From Vibrio sonorensis (lineage in GTDB: Bacteria; Pseudomonadota; Gammaproteobacteria; Enterobacterales; Vibrionaceae): 64,000 nucleotides of DNA. Positions within the stretch are counted from its first letter, which is position 1. Every line of letters starts with the position of its first letter. Location of the stretch: positions 344,672 through 408,671 of the forward strand of contig NZ_LJJE01000002.1 in assembly GCF_001854765.1 (NCBI RefSeq). The letters run 5' to 3'. Made by a program: the position numbers and the translations under genes. Below are positions 56,009 to 64,000 of the stretch, in pieces. The notes under the pieces were generated by a model that was given only the letters and a program-made list of their open reading frames with translations, had not been told where the DNA came from and did no database searches.

Positions 56009-57604
56009 TTAAGGTTTTGGTGGGGGCGTGAAATCGAGTTGCAGTTGATCACATACGTGTCGTGCAAAGCCACTACCTGCCTCACTGTAGATGTTGAAGG
56101 CTGCATTCACCCCTTGATCTACTAGTGTTTCTAGTTGGTCGGGATATTCTGCAATGGCCGCAATTTGACCTTTAAAGTTACGGCTCTTTAGCTGTTCTAA
56201 CGCGGTTTGATTACCTTGGTGGTGTGGCATGGCAAGCAGAACGAGTTTTACATTGGCGGTGTCGAGGATCCTCTCCCAGAAGTCCGGGTCGGTTGCGTCG
56301 CCAGAAATAACATTGCGTCCGTGATTTTTGTGTTCTCGTGCCGCTTCTTCGCGAACTTCGATGCCTAAGCTGATTTTCCCGTAGCGATTGCGAAGCTCGT
56401 CATAGGCACCAGTGCCAATTCGGCCCATACCCAATATTAGGATTTGCGCACTACCGGGATTGATCAACTGGTCTCGAACGTTGAGTTTTTCTGCGGCGTG
56501 TTCTTTGAGCCAACGCGAGCTGCGTTGATAAAGTTCGTGACCTTTGCGATTGATCGGTGCTGAAAGAACAAAAGAAATAGATACGGCAAGGGCAAGGGCA
56601 ACAAGAATATCACCACTCATCCACCCCATTTTAAATGCTAGGCCGCCAACGATTAGACCAAATTCACTAAAGTTAAAAAGGCTTAATGACGCAAGTAACG
56701 AGGTTCGCACACGGAATTTAAAGGTGTTCAGCACTACAAAGTAAAGAATGCCTTTTAGAGGAAGCATCAGTAAGAAAAGTAGAGCAAGAGCAAAACCACT
56801 GAGAGTGGGTTGTTCAGAGAGCCCTATATTCAGGAAGAAACAAACCAAAAACAGTTCTTTGAGGTTGAAAAGCGATTTAGAAAGCTCCGAAGCTTTTTTG
56901 TGACCAGCTAAAAGCATACCCAATATGAGCGCGCCAAGATCTGGCTTCATTCCAACGAGCTCAAATAGGCCAGCCCCAACTACAAGCGCAAAGAAGATGC
57001 CGAATAGCACCAGCATTTCACCGTGTCCCACTTTATCGAGCAGTTTGTAAAAAATCGGACGCATAAACGGTAGGACAAACAGTGCAATGGCATACCACTC
57101 CGGTAACTTACCGGTTGATGCGGTTAAGAAGACCACGGCAAAGATGTCTTGCATAACGAGGATGCCAATCGCCAGTGTGCCGTAAGTGGCGTTCATTTCC
57201 CCCTTCTCTTGCAGGGATTTTACTGCAAATACGGTACTTGAGAAGGATAGGGCAAAGGCGAGTAGAACAACCTGTTCCATTGACATTGCTGCTAGTGAAG
57301 AGACACCAATAAACTTAAAGAACAGAATGAAAACAGCAAAAATGGCTGTCGTCAAAAGGTTGTGGATGGTGGCTCCAGCCCAAATTTCCTTCGATAAAAG
57401 CGTTTTGATGTCGAGTTTTAGACCGATCGTGAACAGCAGTAGGGTGACACCCAAGTCCGCTAATGTGACGATTGTATCGTTGGACGTATAGCCCATAGCA
57501 TGCAGACCAAAGCCTGCCAATAGAAATCCAACCAAGGGAGGGAGGTTACATTTTAAGGCAACAAACCCCGCAATGAAGGCTGTTGTAATTAGAATCAGTT
57601 CCAT
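56009..57604 (-). CDS. CPA2-type cation/proton antiporter with TrkA-N domain
   Basis: 531 residues: about 12 membrane helices, then a cytosolic Rossmann (RCK/TrkA-N) domain, ILILGMGRIGTGAYDEL, from about residue 390. Membrane motifs include PPLVGFLLAGFGLHAMGY, LLFTIGLKLD and SFSSTVFAVKSL. The layout equals KefB/YbaL proteins of potassium or sodium/proton exchange gated by nucleotide. The ion is not determinable. Monocistronic. Confidence 0.9.
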   Translation of the reverse strand: MELILITTAFIAGFVALKCNLPPLVGFLLAGFGLHAMGYTSNDTIVTLADLGVTLLLFTIGLKLDIKTLLSKEIWAGATIHNLLTTAIFAVFILFFKFIGVSSLAAMSMEQVVLLAFALSFSSTVFAVKSLQEKGEMNATYGTLAIGILVMQDIFAVVFLTASTGKLPEWYAIALFVLPFMRPIFYKLLDKVGHGEMLVLFGIFFALVVGAGLFELVGMKPDLGALILGMLLAGHKKASELSKSLFNLKELFLVCFFLNIGLSEQPTLSGFALALLFLLMLPLKGILYFVVLNTFKFRVRTSLLASLSLFNFSEFGLIVGGLAFKMGWMSGDILVALALAVSISFVLSAPINRKGHELYQRSSRWLKEHAAEKLNVRDQLINPGSAQILILGMGRIGTGAYDELRNRYGKISLGIEVREEAAREHKNHGRNVISGDATDPDFWERILDTANVKLVLLAMPHHQGNQTALEQLKSRNFKGQIAAIAEYPDQLETLVDQGVNAAFNIYSEAGSGFARHVCDQLQLDFTPPPKP

Positions 57605-57684
57605 CGTTTTAAATTACTCAAAATAAAAGGGCTACGTGATGAACATAGCCCAGTATCATATATTAAAAATGAGTTAAATTGCGC

Positions 57685-58905
57685 TTAGTCTTCGAGTAAT
57701 TTTTGTAACAATACGCCATTTAGCATAGCGCGTTTAATCATTGCGAAGGCTCCCATAGTTGGCAGTTTATCTAACTGCGATGGGACAATAGGAAGCGAGT
57801 GGTGGAATGTTGGTAACGATTGGGTTTCTACGTTGCGCTGAATCGCAGGGAAAATAATATCTCTACTCTGAGTAATATCCCCGGCAATGACAATTTTTTG
57901 TGGGTTAAACAAGTTGATAGTAATTGCGATCGCTTTACCAAGTTGGTTACCTACGCGAACTAAGCTCTGCTTTGATAGTTCATCACCGCGATTGGCGTGC
58001 TCACATACGTCGTCAATCGTAATACTTTCCTGGTCTGCTAGGCTTGATTCGTAACCCTGCGCAATAAGCTTTTTAACGCGATCTACAATTGCTGGGTTAG
58101 CTGCGACGGTTTCCAAACAACCAAAGTTTCCACATTGGCATTGTTCACCTAACGGGTCGATTTGAATGTGGCCGATTTCACCAACATTGCGGTTAAAACC
58201 AAGAAAAACCTGGCCATTGACTATAATACCAGCCCCAGTTCCTCGGTGTACGCTGACCAAAATAGAGTCTTGGCAATCTTGGCTTGCACCAAAATAGTGT
58301 TCCGCCAATGCCATGCCGCGAACGTCGTTACCGACAAAACATTCAACGTGAAATGTGTCTTTGATTAAGTCTGCCAACGCCAAGTTGTTGATAGTGATAT
58401 TTGGCATGTATTCCACAACTCCGGACTCTGGATTAACGAGACCGGGTAGCGCAATACCAATTGCAATGAGGTTATTGGTCAGATTCTTCTGCTGTTCGAT
58501 AAAGGCTTTTAGTGAGCCAAGCAGTCCATCCAACATCTCTTCTTGGGTAGTGTAGAAAAATTCAGTGTGACTTGAAGCTAGCTCTTTACCACCAAGGTTG
58601 TACAAGCTGAATTGAATGTAATCTCGTCCTAGCCGAACGGCGACTGAGTGGAAAGGTTCTACTTCGGTAGTCAGAGAGATGGCTCGTCGGCCACCTGTAG
58701 AGGCTTGTTGAGCGACCTCTTTGATAAGGCCGCGTTCTAAGAGTTGTCGAGTGATTTTGGTTACACTTGCGGGTGCCAGCTGGCTGACATCCGCAACTTG
58801 TATTCGGGAGATAGGTCCCTGTTGATCTATCAGTCTATAGACTGCTGCACTATTTAGCTGCTTGACTAAATCTACGTTTCCTATCTGTCCGCCATTCATT
58901 CTCAA
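57685..58905 (-). CDS. nagC: N-acetylglucosamine repressor NagC (ROK family)
   Basis: 406 residues: N-terminal winged helix ([42 protein letters not shown]), then the ROK sugar-kinase-like domain with [12 protein letters not shown] and the zinc motif [13 protein letters not shown]. Binds GlcNAc-6-P and controls nagE and nagA-nagC. It overlaps nagA by 4 bp (ATGA), so it follows nagA on the same transcript. A closely related Mlc is the alternative, but the context makes NagC most likely. Confidence 0.93.
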   Translation of the reverse strand: MRMNGGQIGNVDLVKQLNSAAVYRLIDQQGPISRIQVADVSQLAPASVTKITRQLLERGLIKEVAQQASTGGRRAISLTTEVEPFHSVAVRLGRDYIQFSLYNLGGKELASSHTEFFYTTQEEMLDGLLGSLKAFIEQQKNLTNNLIAIGIALPGLVNPESGVVEYMPNITINNLALADLIKDTFHVECFVGNDVRGMALAEHYFGASQDCQDSILVSVHRGTGAGIIVNGQVFLGFNRNVGEIGHIQIDPLGEQCQCGNFGCLETVAANPAIVDRVKKLIAQGYESSLADQESITIDDVCEHANRGDELSKQSLVRVGNQLGKAIAITINLFNPQKIVIAGDITQSRDIIFPAIQRNVETQSLPTFHHSLPIVPSQLDKLPTMGAFAMIKRAMLNGVLLQKLLED

Positions 58906-60038
58906 CTTTTCTCATATTGTCCATTAACAACAGTCGCTTGGACGTTGAAGTCACGGTCAAAAACAGTCAGGTTAGCAACGTAGCCTTTTTTGACTCGGCC
59001 TAGTTTATCTTCAACACCGATTGCTTTTGCAGCGTAAAGCGTAGCCATACGCAGTGTTTCATCCAATGCGATTCCGACGTGCTCAACTGTATTTTGTACT
59101 GCTTCAATCATTGTTAGTGCTGAGCCGCCCAGTGTGCCGTTTTCATCAACACACTTGCCATCACGGTAATATACTTTCTTACCAACAAAAATAAAGTAAT
59201 CCATGTCAGTGCCTGCTGGAGCTGCGGCATCGGTCACTAATACTAGTTTTTCACCCTTGATTTTGTGAGCGATTCTGATGTTTGCGTAATCAACGTGGAA
59301 ACCATCTGCGATGATACCAGCGTATACGTCTTGAGTATCGTAGATCGCACCTACTGCACCCGGTTCGCGGCCGGTAATTGGCGTCATCGCGTTAAACAGG
59401 TGAGTGGCAAAAGTAATACCGTCTTCAAAGCCTTTGCGAGCTTCTGCATAAGTACAGTTCGTGTGGCCAATCGCAACAACGATACCCGCGTTTTTAAGGC
59501 GTGCGATATGCTCTGGGTTGTTGTGCTCAGGCGCTAGCGTTACTTTGGTTACTACGTCAGCGTTTTCACAGATAAAGTCAATCATACTGTCGTCAGATGG
59601 ACGAATGTAATCAACGCTGTGAATACCCTTTTTCATCACGTTTAGGTATGGGCCTTCTAGGTGCAAACCTAGAGATTGGTTTTTGTATTTGGCGTGGTAT
59701 TCACGACCAGCTTTGATTGCGTCGCGCATATTTTCATCGGAAGACGTGATCAGCGTAGGCAAGAAGCTAGTACAGCCAGACTTAAGGTTTGTTTCGTGCA
59801 TGATCTGGATGGTTTCAGCAGTGATCTCGTCGTTGAACATCACACCACCACAACCGTTAAGTTGTAGATCGATAAAGCCTGGGCTCACGTTCGCGCCGTC
59901 TAGGTCGCGAGTTTCAATGCCTTCTGGCAGTTCACTTACCGGACAAACCGCTTCAATCAGGTCGTTGTTGATAAGAACGGCGTGATCAACGAGGACATCG
60001 TTACCGGTATAGATTTTACAGTTTGTTAGCGCGTACAT
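58902..60038 (-). CDS. nagA: N-acetylglucosamine-6-phosphate deacetylase
   Basis: Removes acetate from GlcNAc-6-P. 378 residues; metal sites in [42 protein letters not shown] and [11 protein letters not shown] beta-sandwich formed by the ends encloses the barrel. AAGGA lies 10 bases before the ATG. First gene of nagA-nagC, divergent from nagE across a control region. Confidence 0.96.
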   Translation of the reverse strand: MYALTNCKIYTGNDVLVDHAVLINNDLIEAVCPVSELPEGIETRDLDGANVSPGFIDLQLNGCGGVMFNDEITAETIQIMHETNLKSGCTSFLPTLITSSDENMRDAIKAGREYHAKYKNQSLGLHLEGPYLNVMKKGIHSVDYIRPSDDSMIDFICENADVVTKVTLAPEHNNPEHIARLKNAGIVVAIGHTNCTYAEARKGFEDGITFATHLFNAMTPITGREPGAVGAIYDTQDVYAGIIADGFHVDYANIRIAHKIKGEKLVLVTDAAAPAGTDMDYFIFVGKKVYYRDGKCVDENGTLGGSALTMIEAVQNTVEHVGIALDETLRMATLYAAKAIGVEDKLGRVKKGYVANLTVFDRDFNVQATVVNGQYEKS

Positions 60039-60077
60039 TTTAGCTAATCCTTCTGGTTTAAGTCTTGTAAATCTGGC

Positions 60078-60097
60078 TGCGAAATGGAAGCAATTTC
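60078..60097. promoter_or_regulatory. Possible second NagC-type operator near nagA
   Basis: TGCGAAATGGAAGCAATTTC has a GAAAT/ATTTC dyad, resembling half of a NagC operator. It lies 40 bp upstream of nagA. Only a resemblance; together with 60411 it could allow looping. Confidence 0.3.
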
Positions 60098-60381
60098 ACG
60101 TCTGTTCTAGACTTCTTTTGTGAGCTTCAATTAGGTCGCAAAATATGTTTGGTGAGCAAAGCTTTTGGGTCGATTTAGTAAAGCATAACACCGACCGAAG
60201 TATTTGCTGTTCTAAGGGGTATTTGTGATTTAAATATCTCCCCATCCTTATTGTAACGGGCTTTATACCGTATTCTTGTTCTTGGGGTGAGTGGAGATTT
60301 TATCGCCAAATAACCATTTTTTTGAATTGTAAAATAAGTTTTATGATCTAGCTAGCAAAAACCTCTGCTTTTGCCTGTTTC

Positions 60382-60399
60382 TGGTGATTATGATCACAA
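60382..60399. promoter_or_regulatory. CRP-cAMP site in the nagA-nagE region
   Basis: GTGATTATGATCAC (60384-60397) matches the CRP core GTGA-N6-TCAC exactly. It lies 117 bp before nagE. Confidence 0.8.
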
Positions 60400-60410
60400 A
60401 TGATAAGGTT

Positions 60411-60432
60411 TTAATTTGCGGAGCAAAATTAA
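60411..60432. promoter_or_regulatory. Probable NagC operator upstream of nagE
   Basis: TTAATTTGC-GGA-GCAAAATTAA is a near-perfect dyad of the NagC/Mlc type (A/T-rich arms around a GC-flanked centre), 84 bp before the nagE start and just downstream of the CRP site. The rest of the 477-bp gap shows no gene. Confidence 0.65.
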
Positions 60433-60515
60433 TGTCATAAACTGACCGTGACTAAATTGAACAGCCAAAAAAAGTTGTTCAACCAAATACAAAAATCCTA
60501 TAGGGGGAACTTAAG

Positions 60516-62060
60516 GTGAATATTCTTGGATATGCGCAGAAGTTAGGTAAAGCTCTTATGCTTCCTATCGCAACGCTACCTGTAGCGGCGCTTTTATTAC
60601 GTTTGGGTCAAGGAGACCTTCTTGGTATTCCATTCATGGCAGAAGCTGGTGGAGCTATTTTTGGCAACCTACCTCTTCTATTCGGTTTGGGTATCGCAAT
60701 CGGTCTTTCTAAAGACGGTCAAGGCGCAGCAGGCCTTGCCGGTGCAGTAGCGTACTTCGTACTTACTGCAACAGCTACAACAATCAATGCTGACATCAAC
60801 ATGTCGTTCTTCGGCGGTATCATTGCTGGTATCATCGCAGGTCACTCTTACAACGCTTTCCACCAAACTCGTCTTCCAGAGTGGCTAGCATTCTTTGCTG
60901 GTAAACGTCTTGTTCCTATTATGGCAGGTCTGTTCTCTCTAGTCGCTGGTGCAGTAGCTGGTGTTGTTTGGCCAAGCATCCAGGGTGCTCTAGACTCTCT
61001 AGCACACGCTATCTCTACTTCAGGCGCTGTTGGTCAGTTCGTATACGGTACTCTTAACCGTGCTCTGATCCCTGTTGGTCTTCACCACGTTGTTAACTCT
61101 TACTTCTGGTTCGGTATGGGTACGTGTCAAGAGATCATCGTAGCTGCTGAAGGCTTCTCTAAACTATGTGTAGACCCAGCTCTAGCGAAAACTCTAGTTG
61201 CAGGTCAAGAGTACACATTCCAGTTTGCTAACTCTGTTAACCCAGAAATCGTAGCAACTGTTAAAGAAGTAACTGAAACAGTGAAAACTGGTGACCTACA
61301 CCGCTTCTTCGGTGGCGACAAAGGCGCTGGCGTATTTATGACTGGTTTCTTCCCTGTAATGATGTTCGGTCTTCCAGGTGCAGCACTTGCTATGTACCTA
61401 GCAGCTCCTGCTGAGAAGCGTAGCCAAATTGGTGGTGCACTATTCTCTGTAGCATTCTGTTCATTCCTGACAGGTATCACTGAGCCGCTAGAATTCATGT
61501 TCGTATTCCTAGCTCCAGCACTATACGGCCTACACGCAGTATTCACTGGTCTAGCTCACGTAGTTGTTAACATGTTCGGCGCTCTGCACGGCTTCGGCTT
61601 CTCTGCAGGTCTAATCGACTACCTACTAAACTGGGGTCTATCAACTAAGCCATTGACGCTACTAGTAATCGGTCTAGCGTTCGGTGCTCTATACTTCTTC
61701 ACTTTCAGCTTCGCAATCCGCGTTTTCAACCTGAAGTCGCCTGGTCGTGAAGACGATGACGAAGAAGTAGCTGTAGCTGGTGATGCAAACAACGGTGAAC
61801 TAGCTCGTCAATACCTAAAAGCTCTAGGTGGTCACGAGAACCTAACTTCAATCGATGCATGTATCACTCGTCTACGTCTTACTCTAAAAGACCGCTCAGT
61901 TGCGAACGAAGACGTTCTTAAGAAACTAGGCGCGAAAGGTGTAGTTAAACTAGGTGAAAACAACCTACAGGTTATCCTTGGCCCACTAGCTGAAATCGTT
62001 GCAGGCGAAATGAAAGCTATCGGTGCTAACGAAGACCTAACTGATGTAAAACTTCCTTAA
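60516..62060 (+). CDS. nagE: PTS N-acetylglucosamine transporter, EIICB
   Basis: Imports and phosphorylates GlcNAc. 514 residues: EIIC membrane domain (to about 400, with MLPIATLPVAALLLRLG and GITEPLEFMFVFLAP) then EIIB with the phosphocysteine in IDACITRLRLTLKD. There is no EIIA domain, so EIIA-Glc or another EIIA must supply phosphate. Start is GTG 60516 with AGGGGG upstream. Codon use strongly biased. CRP and NagC-type sites upstream. Confidence 0.96.
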   Translation: MNILGYAQKLGKALMLPIATLPVAALLLRLGQGDLLGIPFMAEAGGAIFGNLPLLFGLGIAIGLSKDGQGAAGLAGAVAYFVLTATATTINADINMSFFGGIIAGIIAGHSYNAFHQTRLPEWLAFFAGKRLVPIMAGLFSLVAGAVAGVVWPSIQGALDSLAHAISTSGAVGQFVYGTLNRALIPVGLHHVVNSYFWFGMGTCQEIIVAAEGFSKLCVDPALAKTLVAGQEYTFQFANSVNPEIVATVKEVTETVKTGDLHRFFGGDKGAGVFMTGFFPVMMFGLPGAALAMYLAAPAEKRSQIGGALFSVAFCSFLTGITEPLEFMFVFLAPALYGLHAVFTGLAHVVVNMFGALHGFGFSAGLIDYLLNWGLSTKPLTLLVIGLAFGALYFFTFSFAIRVFNLKSPGREDDDEEVAVAGDANNGELARQYLKALGGHENLTSIDACITRLRLTLKDRSVANEDVLKKLGAKGVVKLGENNLQVILGPLAEIVAGEMKAIGANEDLTDVKLP

Positions 62061-62088
62061 TCTACTCTGATTAAGTAATACATCTTAA

Positions 62089-62115
62089 AAAAGCCTCCTT
62101 CGGGAGGCTTTTTGT
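62089..62115 (+). terminator. Terminator of nagE
   Basis: AAAAGCCTCC-TTCG-GGAGGCTTTT (62089-62112) with T tail. Confidence 0.93.
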
Positions 62116-62317
62116 TTATCTGAGCAAAATGCGCGGATTCGGTGTAATAATTCGCCAGTGAGGAGAATATTTCGCAAGAAAAGACGAGTTATTGTTGTGC
62201 AACGACAAAGAATTGTGGATCATTACTGGTCATAGTCTTAACCGTAACAGAGTGAACAACTTGTTGCTGTTATACGTAAAGTTATCTGACAATACTAAAA
62301 CAATTGAGGTGCTATAG

Positions 62318-63988
62318 ATGAGTGAAGCTGAGGCTCGTCCATCGAATTTCATTCGCCAAATTATCGATAAAGATTTAGCGGATGGTAAACACAACAGCGT
62401 GCATACTCGTTTTCCGCCAGAGCCTAATGGTTATCTGCATATCGGTCACGCTAAGTCAATTTGCCTAAACTTTGGTATTGCTCAGGACTATCAAGGACAG
62501 TGTAATCTTCGTTTTGATGACACCAACCCTGAGAAAGAAGACGTAGAATACGTTGAGTCAATTAAGAATGATGTGAGCTGGTTAGGCTTCGAATGGGATG
62601 GAGAGATTTGCTACTCTTCAAACTACTTCGACAAGCTTTACGAGTACGCAGTGGAATTAATTAATAAAGGCTTAGCGTATGTCGAAGAGCTAAGTCCCGA
62701 GCAGATCCGTGAGTACCGTGGTACCTTGACTCAACCCGGTAAACCAAGCCCTTACCGCGACCGTTCTGCTGAAGAGAATTTAGCGCTATTCGAAAAGATG
62801 CGTGATGGTGGCTTTAAAGAAGGTGAAGCGTGTCTTCGAGCTAAGATTGACTTGGCGTCTTCTTTTATCGTATTGCGAGATCCAGTGATTTATCGCGTAC
62901 GTTTTGCGGAACATCACCAAACGGGTGATAAATGGTGCATTTACCCAATGTACGATTTTACTCACTGTATCTCTGATGCTCTTGAAGGCATTACGCATTC
63001 TCTATGTACATTAGAGTTCCAAGATAACCGTCGTCTATACGATTGGGTTCTTGAAAACATTTCTATCGACTGCCAGCCACATCAGTATGAGTTTAGCCGC
63101 CTTAACTTAGAGTATACAGTGATGTCTAAGCGCAAGCTGAATCAGTTAGTGGTTGAGAATCTGGTTGATGGGTGGGACGACCCGCGTATGCCAACGATTT
63201 CTGGTTTACGTCGCCGCGGCTTTACGCCAGCGTCTATTCGCGAGTTTTGTAAGCGCATCGGTGTTACCAAACAAGACAACATGATCGAAATGGGGTCTTT
63301 GGAGTCTTGTATTCGTGATGATCTGAACGAAAATGCACCACGTGCAATGGCAGTGCTAGATCCAGTTAAAGTGGTAATAGAGAACTTCGATACCGATAGT
63401 GTAGAAAACCTAACGGTGGCGAACCATCCTAATAAACCAGAGATGGGCGAACGAGAGGTACCTTTTACTCGTGAGCTTTGGATTGAACGCGAAGATTTTC
63501 GCGAAGAAGCTAACAAGAAATACAAGCGTCTCGTTTTAGGTAAAGAGGTTCGTTTACGTGGCTCTTATGTCATTAAAGCGGAACGAGTAGAAAAAGATAG
63601 TCAAGGTAACATTACTACTATCTTCTGTACCTATGACTCAGAAACGTTAGGTAAGAACCCAGCTGACGGCCGAAAAGTGAAAGGGGTTATTCACTGGGTA
63701 TCTGCTGATAAAGGTGTCCCAGCTGAGATCCGTCTCTACGATCGCTTGTTTACTGTTGCAAATCCAGCAGCGGCAGATAATTTTGCTGAAACCATTAATC
63801 CTGACTCTTTGGTTATCAAGCAAGGTTTCGTTGAGCCTAGCCTAGCTCATGCTGAAGCGGAAAAGGGTTTCCAGTTTGAGCGTATGGGTTACTTCTGCGC
63901 CGATGCTAAACTATCTAGCGCTAATGCGTTGGTGTTTAACCGTACTGTTGGTCTTAGAGATACATGGGCAAAGATAGAAGCGAAGTAA
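62318..63988 (+). CDS. glnS: Glutaminyl-tRNA synthetase
   Basis: Class I synthetase, 556 residues, complete. [16 protein letters not shown] holds the HIGH motif and VMSKRKL the KMSKS equivalent; FDDTNPEKE and the C-terminal anticodon-binding barrels are normal. GAGG lies 9 bases before the ATG. Neighbouring nagE as in E. coli and related genomes; the gene is monocistronic here. Confidence 0.98.
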   Translation: MSEAEARPSNFIRQIIDKDLADGKHNSVHTRFPPEPNGYLHIGHAKSICLNFGIAQDYQGQCNLRFDDTNPEKEDVEYVESIKNDVSWLGFEWDGEICYSSNYFDKLYEYAVELINKGLAYVEELSPEQIREYRGTLTQPGKPSPYRDRSAEENLALFEKMRDGGFKEGEACLRAKIDLASSFIVLRDPVIYRVRFAEHHQTGDKWCIYPMYDFTHCISDALEGITHSLCTLEFQDNRRLYDWVLENISIDCQPHQYEFSRLNLEYTVMSKRKLNQLVVENLVDGWDDPRMPTISGLRRRGFTPASIREFCKRIGVTKQDNMIEMGSLESCIRDDLNENAPRAMAVLDPVKVVIENFDTDSVENLTVANHPNKPEMGEREVPFTRELWIEREDFREEANKKYKRLVLGKEVRLRGSYVIKAERVEKDSQGNITTIFCTYDSETLGKNPADGRKVKGVIHWVSADKGVPAEIRLYDRLFTVANPAAADNFAETINPDSLVIKQGFVEPSLAHAEAEKGFQFERMGYFCADAKLSSANALVFNRTVGLRDTWAKIEAK

Positions 63989-64000
63989 GCGTTTCTTTTT

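Overview
This window reads as about 64 kb of a Vibrio main chromosome. The support is a tmRNA whose tag ends in ANDENYALAA, the smpB/ssrA/ratA/rnfH/bamE/recN/nadK/grpE neighbourhood, the order dnaK-dnaJ-minor type IV pilins (the arrangement at the V. cholerae competence-pilus locus), the nagE/nagA-nagC pair, UPF0253 with DUF4250, and moderate G+C. The species cannot be fixed from sequence reading alone.

Layout. 1-2.3 kb: end of an L-ascorbate-type sugar-acid operon (ybhA-like phosphatase, ulaD, ulaE), closed by a cluster of hairpins. 2.4-4.1 kb: a small internally repeated protein, a candidate small RNA or leader carrying a 15-codon ORF, and a TsaC/Sua5 enzyme. 4.7-13.6 kb: secreted subtilase, DUF3581 protein, a small winged-helix protein, the mesX-mesD pair (folate-independent methionine synthase with its DUF1852 partner), a membrane acyltransferase, and an AAA/DUF4143 ATPase with an unusual upstream near-palindrome array. 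13.8-23.0 kb: an integrated genomic island in the 3' end of ssrA, bounded by a 34-bp direct repeat. It carries two tyrosine recombinases, a DUF3987 helicase-type replication protein, a SIR2-STAND protein that looks like an anti-phage NADase, an HUH-like protein and an unknown gene. 23-34 kb: ssrA, smpB, the ratA-rnfH pair, bamE, SOS-controlled recN, nadK, heat-shock genes grpE, dnaK and dnaJ, and a dicarboxylate symporter. 34-41 kb: four minor pilin genes, an AbgT transporter, tadA, a 43-residue basic protein and mltF. 41.6-51.4 kb: purine genes (purL; purM-purN) with PurR boxes, yaeP/DUF4250, a DUF533 protein, upp, rluF, smrA and a DUF3149 protein. 51.7-52.1 kb: one intact tRNA-Pro(UGG) among decayed copies. 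52-64 kb: LysE exporter, TraB/GumN protein, asnB, a CPA2 antiporter, the GlcNAc regulon (nagC, nagA, nagE) with CRP and NagC-type sites, and glnS.

Two points dominate. First, seven genes (an unknown island gene, the DUF3987 gene, the att-proximal integrase, dnaJ, mltF, upp, asnB) are broken by short deletions. Six of them sit at C or G runs and can be rejoined by restoring one or two bases. The bias suggests sequencing or assembly error, or less likely a hypermutable strain, so the breaks should not be read as true pseudogenes without checking. Second, the ssrA island is the best candidate for an interesting system: a small integrating element combining replication/mobilisation-type genes with a SIR2-STAND defence gene.
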